Positions 1 through 11,800 of a stretch of 64,000 nt of DNA are shown in pieces (the stretch's first letter is position 1; each line of letters starts with the position of its first letter). The position numbers and the translations under genes are program-made. Below the pieces are notes generated by a model. It was not told the DNA's origin, did no database searches, and saw nothing but the letters and a program-made list of their open reading frames with translations. The stretch lies in the NCBI RefSeq assembly GCF_026151205.1, contig NC_087082.1, positions 16,585,401 through 16,649,400 on the forward strand, read 5' to 3'. This DNA is from Bolinopsis microptera (lineage: Eukaryota > Ctenophora > Tentaculata > Lobata > Bolinopsidae).

Positions 1-100
1 AACAATCAGGTATGCTCCATAACTATTACTCTCGTCCGTTAAGGATATAAAAATTGTTCAAAAAGTGATTACGTAATATGTGAACGACCCCTATACAATA
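1..100 (+). mobile_element. Partial MITE copy (TTACGTAATATGTGAAC family)
   Basis: Positions about 50-100 match, in reverse complement, the left end of the MITE at 8879-9062 (core GATTACGTAATATGTGAACG followed by ACCCC). The same end recurs at 35694 and 37119. Only one end is in the window, so this is a fragment or a copy running off the left edge. No coding capacity. Confidence 0.6.
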
Positions 101-190
101 GCTATTTTGAAGAAATTGTATATGTGCAAGCTTTTCCCAACCCCTTCTCTTAGAGTCTTGCCTGTTAAAATTGAACGTCTTAGATTTTAA

Positions 191-640
191 TGTTTTAACC
201 TTGACCAGGTGGTGGTAGTGAGGGGAGATACAGGTGTTAATGTTTTAACCTTGACCAGGTGGTGGTAGTGAGGGGAGATACAGGTGTTAATGTTTTAACC
301 TTGACCAGGTGGTGGTAGTGAGGGGAGATACAGGTGTTAATGTTTTAACCTTGACCAGGTGGTGGTAGTGAGGAGAGATACAGGTGTTAATGTTTTAACC
401 TTGACCAGGTGGTGGTAGTGAGGAGAGATACAGGTGTTAATGTTTTAACCTTGACCAGGTGGTGGTAGTGAGGAGAGATACAGGTGTTAATGTTTTAACC
501 TTGACCAGGTGGTGGTAGTGAGGAGAGATACAGGTGTTAATGTTTTAACCTTGACCAGGTGGTGGTAGTGAGGAGAGATACAGGTGTTAATGTTTTAACC
601 TTGACCAGGTGGTGGTAGTGAGGAGAGATACCGGTGTTAA
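191..640 (+). repeat. 50-bp tandem repeat, nine copies, each with a 3' splice-site/exon junction
   Basis: Nine consecutive 50-bp units begin at 191, 241 and so on to 591. Each unit carries the intron end TTTTAACCTTGACCAG followed by the first bases of the downstream exon. The last unit runs directly into the coding exon at 609. Units 1-3 read AGGGGAGA and units 4-9 read AGGAGAGA in the exon-derived part, so the array has internal ages. The unit length is not a multiple of three, so use of an upstream acceptor would shift the frame. Confidence 0.95.
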
Positions 641-1191
641 AGCAACCCTCCAGAATGAGAACCTGGACGACCAACTCAGCAAGCTCCTTGACACAATACA
701 CGACGACATGTACAACAGGGCTCTAGTGGAGAGGGACGCTAACATGGCTGTCACTACAAACTGGGAGGAGTTCTGCAAGCTGCTCGACCAGAAGAAGATC
801 ATCCAGGCTCCGTATTGTGGAGGTTAGTTACAGTGTGGGATATTTCCTTGTGTTTGTGTGTGCGATTATTTGAACTGTTAATTTAGAGAAGCAAATAGTT
901 TTTACAATATGTATTTATGATAAAGGTTTGATTAAACCTCATTTAATTAAAGTGTCCTTTGCTATTCTTCACTAACATTCCCCAAATCCTGCAGACATCT
1001 CCTGCGAAGAAATAATCAAGAAGGAAAGTGCTCGGACAGAGGTGACGGAGGATGATAAGGCGCCCGCTATGGGTGCTAAGAGTCTCTGCATTCCCTTCGA
1101 TCAGCCCGCTGATGCTACCTGTGAGACATGTATACAACAAAATTGTTGCAAACCCGCCACGGCTTACACTTTGTTCGGAAGAAGTTACTAG
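609..1191 (+). CDS. EPRS1: Glutamyl-prolyl / prolyl-tRNA synthetase, C-terminal exons (partial)
   Basis: Two exons, 609-822 and 995-1191, encode the C-terminus of a eukaryotic-type prolyl-tRNA synthetase, either the ProRS half of bifunctional EPRS or free ProRS. The enzyme charges tRNA-Pro in the cytosol. Recognition rests on the VVVVRRDTG strand, the PYCG segment, the MGAKSLCIPF block and the terminal TLFGRSY, which are hallmarks of this family's C-terminal zinc-binding domain. Exon 1 follows TTGACCAG and is read in phase 0. It ends at a GTTAGT donor in phase 1, and exon 2 follows CCTGCAG and continues the frame to TAG at 1189-1191. Upstream exons lie outside the window. The acceptor of exon 1 is embedded in a nine-copy 50-bp array. 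Whether the gene is bifunctional cannot be told here. Confidence 0.92.
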
Positions 1192-2321
1192 AATATTTGG
1201 ATAGGACTCTCATAGCTGGCTGTTAGGGGTCTTTGACTATTGGTCATTCATGGTTTAAGGTTTTATTGGGCGTTTCTTTTGAAAATGGTGTTTTATTTGT
1301 TTGTGTTCAACATCATCACAAGTGATCACAAATTTGCAGCATATAAAAAAATCTAAACATGTGCGGAATCGCACTATTTGCAAAAAATTACCGCACCTAC
1401 ATGTTCCCTTGCTCCTTTAGAGTCTTTGCTCTTCGATCAAGAGTAAAGCACAGAGATATGATAAAAAACAATTGATTACTATTATAGAACCTGGATCTGT
1501 ATTCTGCATTAAAATTGAGGGGAACCCATGTTTAAAATTAACAAATAAACTAAAAGTAAATGATATCAATTATAATTACCTATATATAATGATTATGAAG
1601 AGACCTTGGAGAAGCCCCAAAGCGAGCGACCGATTTCATTTCGGTATACTTTGTATTTGAGGTCGGTTGTCGGTTATTTCCTTTTGTTTGGGAAATGGAG
1701 ACACTTGCAGTGGTCCACTCTACCCAATTATGGGTTTTGGTAAAATTAATTCATACGTACTTTGTTCGAAACACTGTATTAATATTATCAAAGTTATCAA
1801 AATTCTGATAAATCAAATTATAGAATTTGTGTATTGCATAAATATTTTATCCAGAAAGAAAATAAACACGCCAGATACTAAAATTGTTATTAAATGTTTC
1901 CAGTTTATTTATTAACGGAAATCGTCATCAAAATAAAGGTTAGCCAAAATCACCGAGCTTTAAGTTTACAGTTCCTTAATCTCTGACTATGATACTTTCA
2001 TTGTAGGGTTAGCATATCTGTGAATGGTCATGTTCTTCTTTTTATTTCCCAAGTCCCCGTTGCTGTTTTGAGAAATTCTGCTTATCGTACCATCCCGTCC
2101 TTTCTTGTTGGCTTGCAGGGGTTTCCCTGTAAAGCAAAGTTCGGTTACTGTAACATGGAGGGGTATTATTTAAAACAGGGGATTATTAAAAATAAAAAAG
2201 GGTATCATTTAAAACATTAAAGTGATACGAAACGTTTGTTTAGCTTTAAAAATACAGTAAATCGTCTTAGTCTTACTGTAAATCCAGATTTTGCTCCATG
2301 GACTTACAGTAGATTTACTGG
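1192..2321. other. Intergenic stretch downstream of EPRS
   Basis: AT-rich sequence between the EPRS stop codon and a foldback element. It would include the EPRS 3' UTR. I see no conserved coding region, and the short open frames here show no recognisable protein features. Confidence 0.5.
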
Positions 2322-2328
2322 TGTTTTG

Positions 2329-2800
2329 GGGGGGGGGGGGGGGGGGGGGGTCCAAGGGGAACTTTGGGGAACTTTGGGAAAGTCCCCCAAGATTTCTGAA
2401 GTTCCCCAAAAAAAAGTTCCCCAAAACTCCCCAAAGTTCCCCAAAATTCCCCAAAATTATTCAAAATTATTCAAAATTATTCAAAATTATTCAAAATTTC
2501 TCTAATATACATTAATACCCATTAATGTTAACATGTATGTTATTATAAGGTATAATCTTAACTTACTTGTTGATACTTGCAGCATGATAATTTTTTTGGC
2601 ATGATAATTTTTTTGGGGAACTTTGGGGAATTTTGGGGAACTTTCTGAAGTTCCCCAAAAAAAAGTTCCCCAAAATTCCCCAAAATTATTTGTTTCATTG
2701 ATAATTTTTTGGGGAACTTTGGGAAGGTCCCCCAGGTTTCCTGAAGTTCCCCAAAAAAAAGTTCCCCAAAACTCCCCAAAGTTCCCCTTGGACCCCCCCC
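2329..2800. mobile_element. Foldback/MITE-like element with G-run/C-run ends and 7-bp direct repeats
   Basis: The left end is a G-run (to 2350) followed by TCCAAGGGGAACTTTGGGG. The right end is its reverse complement followed by a C-run (2793-2800). The interior consists of further inverted TTGGGGAA / TTCCCCAA blocks at about 2619-2690 and 2706-2790, so the whole 470 bp can fold on itself. TGTTTTG at 2322-2328 and again at 2801-2807 is a likely target-site duplication. It is non-coding, and the short open frames across it are low-complexity. Confidence 0.7.
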
Positions 2801-3060
2801 TGTTTTGTATGTCTGTCATTGTTGTAATTATTGTGAGTTTTATTTCAAAATTTTATAATTTTGTTTGTCAAAATTCAATATGTTATGGTTGTACATATAA
2901 TAAATGTCAAGTATCAGTGTCAACTGCCATGAATCACATAGTTAACTTGTTCTATATGTGCCAAACCATTGATCATGATCAATATTAACACATATATATA
3001 TAGATATCACAGAATGGTTACAAGGTTGGCGGACTGATTACAAATTACAACTGTACTGAC

Positions 3061-6000
3061 CTGTGATCTGACTTTTTATGTGTTCGATGAGGAATTGTTT
3101 ATCAACATGCTCCGTCTTGATCTGATCTCTCAGTAGTCGTATAGTCAAGTTCCTTGATGCAGCAAGGCTCCTGCGGGAACCAACATATCTTATAACTATG
3201 TAACTTACTGCTTTTTTGACAGATTTATATTAGAATGGTGTTTTATCCTAAGAGATAGTGATATAACTGGTTAAACTTAGAGATGCTGTCTCCGATTTGT
3301 TTTCCATCTGTAACAATGCTTAAAAACAAGTAATCTTACTTGAAGTAGTAGATGATAAGGAGAACAACGATCACGATAGAAATGGTCACTGCCGTCATCT
3401 TCAGATTATCGTAGATGTACGTTTTGAACCCTCCAGAATTTTCAATAAGGAATCCCAGAGGTTCGTGGATTCTTTCGTTACCTGGTGTCGGAGAGTGGGT
3501 GAGACTTAGTGTTATAACCTTAGTTGTTATGAACGTTAAAAACGTTTTTTTTTAAGATCGTTGAAAAATATAAACTAAAACCGTTTTCAATCGTTTTTTT
3601 TTCAAAAAGTGGTAAAAAACGTTTTTTATTCCGAAATGAACCGTCCATAAAAACTGAGGTTATAATAGTATTGATATGAGTGATTTGAAAGAAGATGAGC
3701 TAACTATAGTTAGATTATCACAGAAGAGTTGGGCCTGCAAAAACAGAAGACCGACAAACCTCTAAATGGCCCACAATGTTGGCTAGGCTTGAACTGGAAG
3801 ATGACAAGTCCCACGAAGATAAACACGAAGATGAGGGAGACCAGGAAGACCGCGTTCACCATGCTGCTACTTTGACTGGTTAGCACTACTTTTTGTGGAG
3901 GTCTCACATTCGATAATGCACTTGTTTTCTTCAGGTAGAATATCACAATTACCTGAGATGAATGTGATATTATTTTCAAACCTAACAGAAGGTCATTTCT
4001 CGATCGGAATGTAGATCTCGGAATTAAAATGAAACCATACATATATTTAGTTCGCGAAACAAACTAAAAATTCCAATAAAATTCAGCTGAGAAGTGTTTT
4101 CAATGTTTCTCTATAATAAGTCTTGTTGTAATGCGGCCTGGGACACAGCAGAATCTGAGGCATGCTGTGCGAGCAGAGCCGGCCACAAAGGGAGAGCCTC
4201 CAAAGAAATCGGAGCAAGTAAGATACTCCCTGTCATTTCGAGCTATTGTGAAATCGGGTGGCCAAGTTAGCTCTCAGAATATCAGCACAGAGACTAGTAC
4301 ACCAGCTTCTGGCACCGAAGCCCAAGTACCTGCGCAAAGAGTCACGTTGGTTGCTGGAGACTCTTATGCTCAAAGATTGGACTCCGCAAAGCTGGGAAAA
4401 GGGAAAGTCACAGTCGTAAATGTTGCAGAAGGCGGAGCAAAAATGGACAAAGTCCAGAAACAGTTGGAGGACTACTGCACGGCACATCCTGATGTCCACG
4501 TTGAGAAGCTTCTGATCAGCGTAGGCACAAACGATATTAGGCGTGTGGGGGATAAAATTGGTATTTTGAGGGGACCAGTAAAGCAACTTTTTGGTAAGAT
4601 AGGCCTATTATTTCCCAACTGTAAGGTATATGTTCAATCTCTATTGCCATTACCTTTACAGAATGATAACGATAAATTAACTAACAAGAGGGTAATGGAT
4701 TTTAATAGGATTTTATACAATGAGTGTGTATTTAGGAGGTTCTTTTTCATGGATGTGTTTTATCCCTTTACAAAGTTTAAGAGAGCTCTAAGTGAGCCTG
4801 TTAAGAGATTTGATCCCTTATTTGAGAACAAAGGCATTCACCCCAATCCTCAGAAAGGTATGGGTGTGTTGGCCAGATTTTATATTCGTGCCATCCACAG
4901 TAGATATTTTAATCCTTATATCTATCAGTAGTTCTTTTGTGCTGTCTTCTGAACCTTGTTAAGCTAATGATATGCAGTTGTAGTCTGGCAAGTATACTCA
5001 CCTGTAAAACACCATGATCGATTTAGTAACATACAGATTTAGAGTTGGAGTGTTTAGTGGAAATTCTTTTGCAAAATCCATCAAACATCAGAACCGTAGA
5101 CGTGGTACAGGTAGTATTTTTGATTATTTAGACAGCTGCATTGATTCTCGCTTATTATTTTATATTTTTTATGTTATATTCATATGTCACTTTTCGCTAA
5201 TCACTATCACATATGTCGGGGTAAGTGGGTTGGCTTTTTCTAGGGTCACTTATGATTGCCGAGCCTTTGTACCAACATACCCAGTTCCTAACTTGTGCCG
5301 ATGCTTTACAGTTTATTTCTTTTTATATTTAGCAAATATGTATTATCTGAGGAATAATTACAGTTTCGATGGTTTATATAGATTTTGCCAGATTTCAATC
5401 CATAAGAACTTAAATTGCATATTTACTGGTAGAACCGGCAATACACTCACGGGATGCATAATTTGGTTGTTTTTGATGAATGGTTTTTTGATAGTTTTAG
5501 TAAACCCTGGAATTGTAAACCCAGGGCCGTCTCCCATAGGTGTTAGAGTTGGGAATGGTAATAAATTGAATGTTTACTTTCAGAATGTTCAAGGTCTCAT
5601 CCCTTTTGGTGAACTGAACAATGCCCATCCAATGATTGATACCACTAAATGTCTTGAAGTGTCGACTTATCTTAATGAGGCTAAGATAGATATTGCAATA
5701 CTTAACGAAACCTGATTTAAGAGTTCTATTGCTGATAGTGAATTTCTGCACCCTGACAGATATAAGATATTTCGCTCTGATAGATCGAAAAAAACTCATC
5801 CACCAGATCCTTCTAATCCAACCCGGTTTAGGAGGAATGGTGGAGGGGTCATGATTGCAGTGAGAGCAGACCTTGATCTAACTTCAAAGGAAGTTCGTCT
5901 CAAGTATGGTGCAGAAATTCTTGCTGTGGAATTTAAGACCTCCACTGGAATTAAGTTTGTTGTATGCACATGTTATCGTGTTGGTACACTGGGCTCCGCA

Positions 6001-8935
6001 AATCATGAAAAAATTGTTGAGTCTTTGAAAACTCTTCTCAGAAGAAGAGGACTGAGTAAAGTCTTCATACTAGGAGATTTTAACCTGACCGGAGTTTCCT
6101 GGTCTACCCTGGCCAGCTCCTGTCCTATTGAGCAATCTTTTGTTGAATCTTTTGTTGATCTAGGCCTTCAACAATGTGTGTTAACACCTACCCACTGCAA
6201 AGGCAAAACACTTGACCTATTGCTCACAAACTCTGTGTCAAATATTAATGACCTAATGGTAGGTGAGAGAGATAGTGCTTGCAAGTCTGACCACTTCCCC
6301 ATCAATTTTAAGATCAACGTTAAAGTTGGTAGGAGGAAGCCAGTCAGGCGTATGTGCTATAACTTTAAGACTGTGAACTGGGAGAGGCTAAACCATGAAC
6401 TCCGACACACGAATTGGGATGCATTGCTCAATGGCACAGAACCTGAAATTGGATGGAAAAAATTTAAGGACAAACTTTTTAATGTCACAGATAAATTTGT
6501 TAAAAAATGCTCTGTCAAGACTGATGGCCAAGATCCATGGTTTGACTCGGAGTGTTATGATGCATGGCGTAAGAAAGTGAGATTACATAAAGAAAGGCAT
6601 AAAAGTGATAGAGCTGAAATTGCATTCTCCCTTGCTAGGAAAAATTTCAAAAATGTGGTTGCTCAAAAAATGAGGGAAACATTAAATGAATCTGATGATA
6701 GTGCTTTAATAACAAAAAAATTTTGGTCCTATGTCAAATCGAAGACAGCTAGTCAGCGGATCCCCGAGTTTGTAAGCCACAAAGGCACTGTCCGCAACTG
6801 CCCTGAAGACCAGGCCAACCTATTTAATGACTTTTTCTTCGAGCAGTTCTCTGAGGCATCAACTTATGACATAGATATAGATTACTCTAATGATTGGCGC
6901 TTTGATATTGAATTTGACCACAGAAGGGTTAGCAAAATCCTTTCCAATATTAATGCTAATAAAGCTTATGGACCTGATGGTATCCATGGGAAACTTTTGA
7001 AAAACTGTGCGGTTGGGCTCGCATACCCTATATCAATACTTTTTCATTCATGCTACAACATTGGGACACTACCAAGGGAGTGGAAACTGGGGCACATTGT
7101 ACCAATATTCAAGAAAGGGGATAAACATGAGGTTTCAAATTATAGGCCAATTTCTCTTACATGCTTAATCACAAAAGTTCTTGAACGCATAATAAGAGAT
7201 GAGTTATTGGCACTTACTAATGGCATGATCAATGACAAACAGCATGGTTTCCGAGCTGAGAGATCTTGTGCAACTAATCTTGTAGGACTGTGCGACAGCC
7301 TAGCGCTCTCACTGAATGAAAATATGAGAACAGATGTAGTCTACTTTGATTTTGCCAAAGCATTTGACTCGGTTAACCATGATCTTATATTATTTAAGCT
7401 AAAGAGCAAATTTGGTATTGATGGGAGGCTACTGAAATTCATCACTGATTATCTAAGAGACAGGCAACAACAGGTCTTCATAAGTGGCAAGTTTTCTTCT
7501 ATGAGAAACGCCCAGTCTGGTGTACCTCAAGGGTCAATTTTGGGACCATTGCTGTTCATTATGTTCATTGATGATATATCAGTGGGGATTTCACCAGGCA
7601 CACAACTGTCACTGTATGCCGATGATACTAAAATTTGGCGTAAGATTGTTTCGGAGTCTAATATCCTGCGACTGCAGAAGGACATTGATTATCTCCATGA
7701 CTGGTCACTTTCTAATAAAATGAGATTTCATCCCGACAAATGTAAGGTCCTCACCGTCGCAGGAAGGATATCCGAAACAGTTTCCCTCCTTAGTGTCCTA
7801 CCACTCTTTAACTTTGTATACTCCATGGGAAGAATCACACTTGACTATGTTGATCATGAAAAGGATCTGGGTGTAATTGTGACATCAAATCTCGATTGGA
7901 AAGATCAGTGCTCCAAAGTCCTTTCTAAGGCAAACCAAAAATTAGGCATGGCGAGAAGAAATTGTTATTTTGTCCAAGACGTAAATCGTCGTAGTGTACT
8001 GTATCTCACTTTAGTGAGGAGCCTATTTGAGCATTGCTCGGTTATATGGAGACCAGTCACAAAATCCCAGATAAGCAAGCTGGAGGGCCTCCAAAAGCGT
8101 GCTATTAAGTGGATTCTTCACGAGGAGTATATGAGTTATCCACCATCCACATACATTCAAAAATGCAGACAGCTGAAGATTATGCCGATTGAAGACCGCT
8201 TTGACTTCTTGGATCTCATCTTCTTCTTTAAAATTGTGAAGCAACATATACCTGTCACTTTACCCTCATATTTGCAACCATTTCAAGGCCACTCAAGGCT
8301 CAGAAATAGTCACATGGACTCTCTATGTTTTGTAAGCTCTATCTCACCTCGAGCAAGCTGCAACGCTTTTGCCAAGAATTTCTTCTATAGGACCCACACT
8401 AAGTGGAATCACATTCCTCTAGATATCCGTGAGATAGAGAGTATCACTGATTTTAAAAGTAAACTTTCCACTTACATGTGGGGGAAAATTATCCCGGTGG
8501 ATTCGGACTCTGAACTTGACTATTCAATAGAAACAAATCCGTAAAATAGTTTATTCAAGATTATCTATTCTTGCTGTCTGCATTCACATATTTCTCAATT
8601 TCATCTCACAGCACAATATTTTATGAATTGATTGAATGGGTGTGTGATTTTGTTTAAAGTAACTTATTACAATTTTATAAGGGCCCATGCTTGTGCAGGA
8701 GCTGCATTTGCACTCAATATCTGTGTTTTGGTGACCCTCAGGTCCTTTGGTTACATACATTTTGTCCGAGACAACTTCAACTTTGAAAATCCATGCTTAG
8801 AGGACAATATTATATTTAACTAATTCATTGTGTAAACTTGTATGTAATTGACTGATTTGAAAGATTTCAATAAAAAAAGGGGTCGTTCACATATTACGTA
8901 ATCACTTTTTGGACAATTTATACCTCCTCCCCCCC

Positions 8936-8973
<38 letters not shown>

Positions 8974-11475
8974 TAATCAGTTTTACACAGCTATCGTGTC
9001 AAAATTACACTATCGTAATCGTTTGGAAATCGGCCCCTCAGCTGATTACGTAATATGTGAACTGGAACAGTCGTATAACGGTGAACTAACCTCGATAACA
9101 GCAACACAAGACATTAGAGGCGAGAAGAACATAGCAGACCAGAATATCATTTGCTTATAGCACAGATCCAGTATCTCCTTAGGAATGTTAAACTCTGGCT
9201 GCTCCACCCTGGCTCGAATCCACTTGACATTGTTGATCAGGACATTCCGCAGTACTTCCGACACGAGCAGACTCGAACAAAACACGATGAAGTCGATAAT
9301 ACACAGCTGGTAAAGTTGAGCTCCGATGTAATTCTCCCAGCAGTTGTATTGTAACGTGTTGTTGTCTGTCTGCCAGGGTTGTTCTGGAAATGTTAGCAAT
9401 GATGATTTGTGTCAGAAAAGAAAGGCTTTATAATACAGCTAGTCTTCATTTTGGCTACAGCCAGTTATATTTATATTTGAAGACTTTTATTTAATGTTTT
9501 AGGGGCAGATTTTCTCATTTTCAGGGGGTAAATTTACTTACTTATATCTCCACTGTATTTTGTCGCCTGATAAAGAACGTAAAGGAAGACACACACATTG
9601 AACAGCTTCATGATAAACGACCTGACCATGGTTATGGCAATTCTCGTACTTTGAAATTTGTAGAACTCATAATTTCCCAGAATTTCAAAGAAGATCGGGA
9701 AGATAATGTTGGAAAGAGACACAATGATAGACGCAGAGTAGGAGGACCACACTTTTGCAACCTCCGCAGACAATTGTTCAGTTGAAAAGTTACCGAGCTG
9801 TATGTCCTCGAAGGTTGATTTGTCGATTTTCTCTCCACACATATCGGTAGAGTTAGCAGCAGATTCTGATGTGTACTGTACTACCTCGCTATAGTACAAA
9901 AATACGGTCCCAATCATGGCTGCCAGAGATATTCCGTTGGTGCAAATTCTCAGGATAATAAGCCCGATTTCCTTTTTGTAAGAGCGCTTCATGAACTTCT
10001 GCGCGTCGTTGCTGAGAGCTTCCTTTAGTGACTTGACTACAGTTGCGCTTTTAAGTTGTGCTGTTTTTTTGTTGTTGATGGTGAAGTCCCAGCCTACAAG
10101 CACTAACTCTGCGTACGTTTTTGTTTCGATCTTTTCAGCAGCCGACTTTTTGAATAGTCTGGCGATATTGTTCAGGATGAAGATCAGTGCCACCAGGAAG
10201 TATAATAGGCCCACAACAAGATACGCTAGAGGAAAGTTGTAGGTAGTTTTCTCGACTGTGCCACTTGTCCGAGTAATATTGCTAGCGGGATACCACCCAA
10301 GATAAAGAGCAGTTCCCTCCATCCACCCCTGACCAGTCAAAAATTGGAGGATGGCGTTACTAATATCAGCAGCAGTATCATCACCTTCAACGAAGTTGGG
10401 ATTGGTACAATTAAGGTCCTCTTTGTTTAGTAGTGTTGGTGTATCTGGGGTATGACGTTCTGCCATCCAAATACCAGGAGCCACAATAAAGCCAAGAGCA
10501 ATAACCATGGATATTATGTTAATTTTCAGCAGCCATCTTAGAACTCTGAAATAAGTAGATACTCCCGATCCCAGATTTCCCTCTACCTCTTTTATAGACC
10601 GACCCCAAATTTGTGCGTTTCTAAAAAATTCCCGGATTTTTCGTACACTTTTTTGTACTCCCATGGTGAATTCATAACCGATTTGTGTACAGAAAGGAAG
10701 CGATTTCTTCTCCACAACACCAACTTTCTCTGCTCGACGTAACGTTCTTCTTTCCGCCAAGGATAGCTTCCCTTGGGCTGGGGCGGAAACACTTCGTCCG
10801 AGGTTGGCAGAGGATTTCCTCTTACCCGCCCCATCCAGAGTTCTGATTTTTCGTTTGATCGAACTGGTCTTTCTATCGTCTTCAGTGAGGCCTGTTGAAG
10901 AATAAAATAGTGAAAGCCAAACATTGAATCATGAATCACATAAGCGGACTGTTAGACAACCGGTTGTATCAAATAAACTTAAATAAAACAAAAGATCCGA
11001 AGAAAAACATCAACATGTAACTTGATTTACCATTGTCAACGTCTTCCACTTCCAAGCCGATCATGTGGGCCAGTTTGTTTTTGGGATGAAAACTATCAGA
11101 GGAGTGGGAACTAAGACTGGAAGTATGAATCGAAGAATCGTCGTCTGAGCCGATAATCAAGCCACTGGGTAGCATCACTGCTCGAGATTTCGATCTGGGA
11201 GGCATGGTGGCTCTCTCTTCAGAATAATCCATATTCTCCATGGGAATGCTATGTTCGATAGGTCTAGGTTCACACTCCATGGGGTCCACTTTATTAGATC
11301 TTTTCGGACGTCGGGGGACACCATCAATATCAGCATCGCCCGATTTGGTCTTCTTCCTGCTGTTATTATACTTGTCAGCTTTCTCGAAATCTTCATTCAT
11401 TTTCTTTCGACTTGCTCGAGCTGACCCCGATTCTGACTCTTTGTCAGAGTCAAACAGACCTTTTACGAAATTCAT
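3061..11475 (-). CDS. TMC: Transmembrane channel-like protein (TMC7-like), C-terminal end not found
   Basis: Six exons on the minus strand join in phase: 11475-11031, 10891-9542, 9383-9091, 3952-3760, 3481-3340 and 3170-3061. They give about 845 residues of a multipass TMC protein (mechanotransduction-channel family, plasma membrane). Exon 1 is acidic/serine-rich and cytosolic. Exon 2 carries a basic stretch and about five membrane segments, the first at FRVLRWLLKINIISMVIALG. Exon 3 has the TMC signature CWENYIGAQLY. Exon 4 ends with the conserved CGPFRG, and exon 6 has the RLLRDQI...FLIEHIK tail seen in TMC7. All six junctions are GT-AG with consensus donors. An in-frame TAG lies two codons before the chosen ATG. 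The last exon ends in phase 1 at a GTCAGT donor, so at least one more exon is expected, and I did not find it. The intron 9090-3953 contains a LINE and a MITE. Confidence 0.93.
4131..4931 (+). CDS. LINE ORF1 protein with SGNH/GDSL-type esterase domain
   Basis: A 266-residue ORF1 of the retrotransposon. Residues about 1-70 are basic and serine-rich. From about residue 72 an SGNH-hydrolase-like fold is visible: block I VAGDSY with the nucleophile serine, block III SVGTND, and a C-terminal block V HPN with the catalytic histidine. Esterase-type ORF1 proteins are known from CR1 and L2 LINEs, where they are thought to bind RNA or lipid membranes rather than serve metabolism. It ends 83 bp before ORF2 opens. 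The reading frame is intact. Confidence 0.85.
   Translation: MRPGTQQNLRHAVRAEPATKGEPPKKSEQVRYSLSFRAIVKSGGQVSSQNISTETSTPASGTEAQVPAQRVTLVAGDSYAQRLDSAKLGKGKVTVVNVAEGGAKMDKVQKQLEDYCTAHPDVHVEKLLISVGTNDIRRVGDKIGILRGPVKQLFGKIGLLFPNCKVYVQSLLPLPLQNDNDKLTNKRVMDFNRILYNECVFRRFFFMDVFYPFTKFKRALSEPVKRFDPLFENKGIHPNPQKGMGVLARFYIRAIHSRYFNPYIYQ
5014..8544 (+). pseudogene. LINE ORF2 (apurinic endonuclease + reverse transcriptase) with one nonsense codon
   Basis: One reading frame runs from 5014 to 8544 and is interrupted only by TGA at 5713-5715, where the family normally has tryptophan within the start of the endonuclease domain (AILNET followed by the stop). N-terminal hydrophobic segments precede a NPGIVNPGPSP stretch at about 5503-5535 that resembles a degenerate 2A-like peptide. 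The endonuclease shows LGDFNL and SDHFPI. The reverse transcriptase shows DFAKAFDSVNH, PQGSILGPLLF and the catalytic YADD. It copies the LINE RNA at a nicked chromosomal target. Nonsense readthrough or suppression cannot be excluded, but the copy is probably defective. Confidence 0.88.
8879..9062. mobile_element. MITE with TIR GTTCACATATTACGTAATCA
   Basis: GTTCACATATTACGTAATCA at 8886-8905 and its reverse complement at 9043-9062 form 20-bp terminal inverted repeats around a 42-bp-class C-run and a conserved core (TCGTGTCAAAATTACAC). Related copies are at 1-100, 35578-35722 and 37010-37146. It lies in the TMC intron only 28 bp from the exon 3 donor. No clear target duplication was found. Confidence 0.75.
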
Positions 11476-11786
11476 CCCCTAATACAAGCCTTGTAGCCGT
11501 CTCAAGAATCTGTCACGGGTCCTCAACTCTACATATGAAACAAAATCAGATCAAAATGTCAAAACATAACAATTTCATACAAACAGTAAAATTAGTTTAA
11601 GCTAAGTAAGTGGATGAATGTGTGAACATTATCAGTAACCCACTCCAGCACACAAACAATTGTACAGTTCCAGCTATTAACAAGCAAAGGTGTACGCGAT
11701 GCAGCTCTATCATGTGGACCTCTCATTAATTGAATATGAACACAAAGTAAAGATGATAATATACCTGCTATTAGAAGAGTAATGTT
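11476..11786 (-). promoter_or_regulatory. Candidate TMC 5' region
   Basis: Non-coding sequence directly upstream of the TMC start codon (minus strand). No convincing TATA box was seen. Its main feature is the X-box pair just beyond it. The transcription start is unknown. Confidence 0.3.
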
Positions 11787-11800
11787 GTTACCAGGGCAAC
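11787..11800. promoter_or_regulatory. X-box (RFX-factor site), perfect palindromic match
   Basis: GTTACCAGGGCAAC fits the RFX X-box consensus GTNRCC-N2-RGYNAC at every constrained position. It lies 312 bp upstream of the TMC start codon. RFX factors drive ciliary and ciliated mechanosensory gene expression across animals, so a link to TMC is plausible. A weaker X-box-like palindrome, GTCGCCATGACGAC, lies at 11829-11842. Confidence 0.5.

Larger units (their letters stand above)
4110..8878 (+). mobile_element. CR1/L2-like non-LTR retrotransposon (near full length)
   Basis: The element has an esterase-type ORF1 (4131-4931) and an endonuclease/reverse-transcriptase ORF2 (5014-8544), then a 3' region ending in an A-rich tail (AATAAAAAAAGG near 8870). 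It lies antisense in a TMC intron. The exact 5' end and target duplication were not resolved; the 3' end abuts a MITE at 8879. Apart from one nonsense codon in ORF2 the frames are open, so the insertion is young. Confidence 0.85.

Noticed and set aside
191..640. CRISPR-like array
   Set aside because: Units are contiguous tandem repeats without spacers in a eukaryotic intron/exon context.
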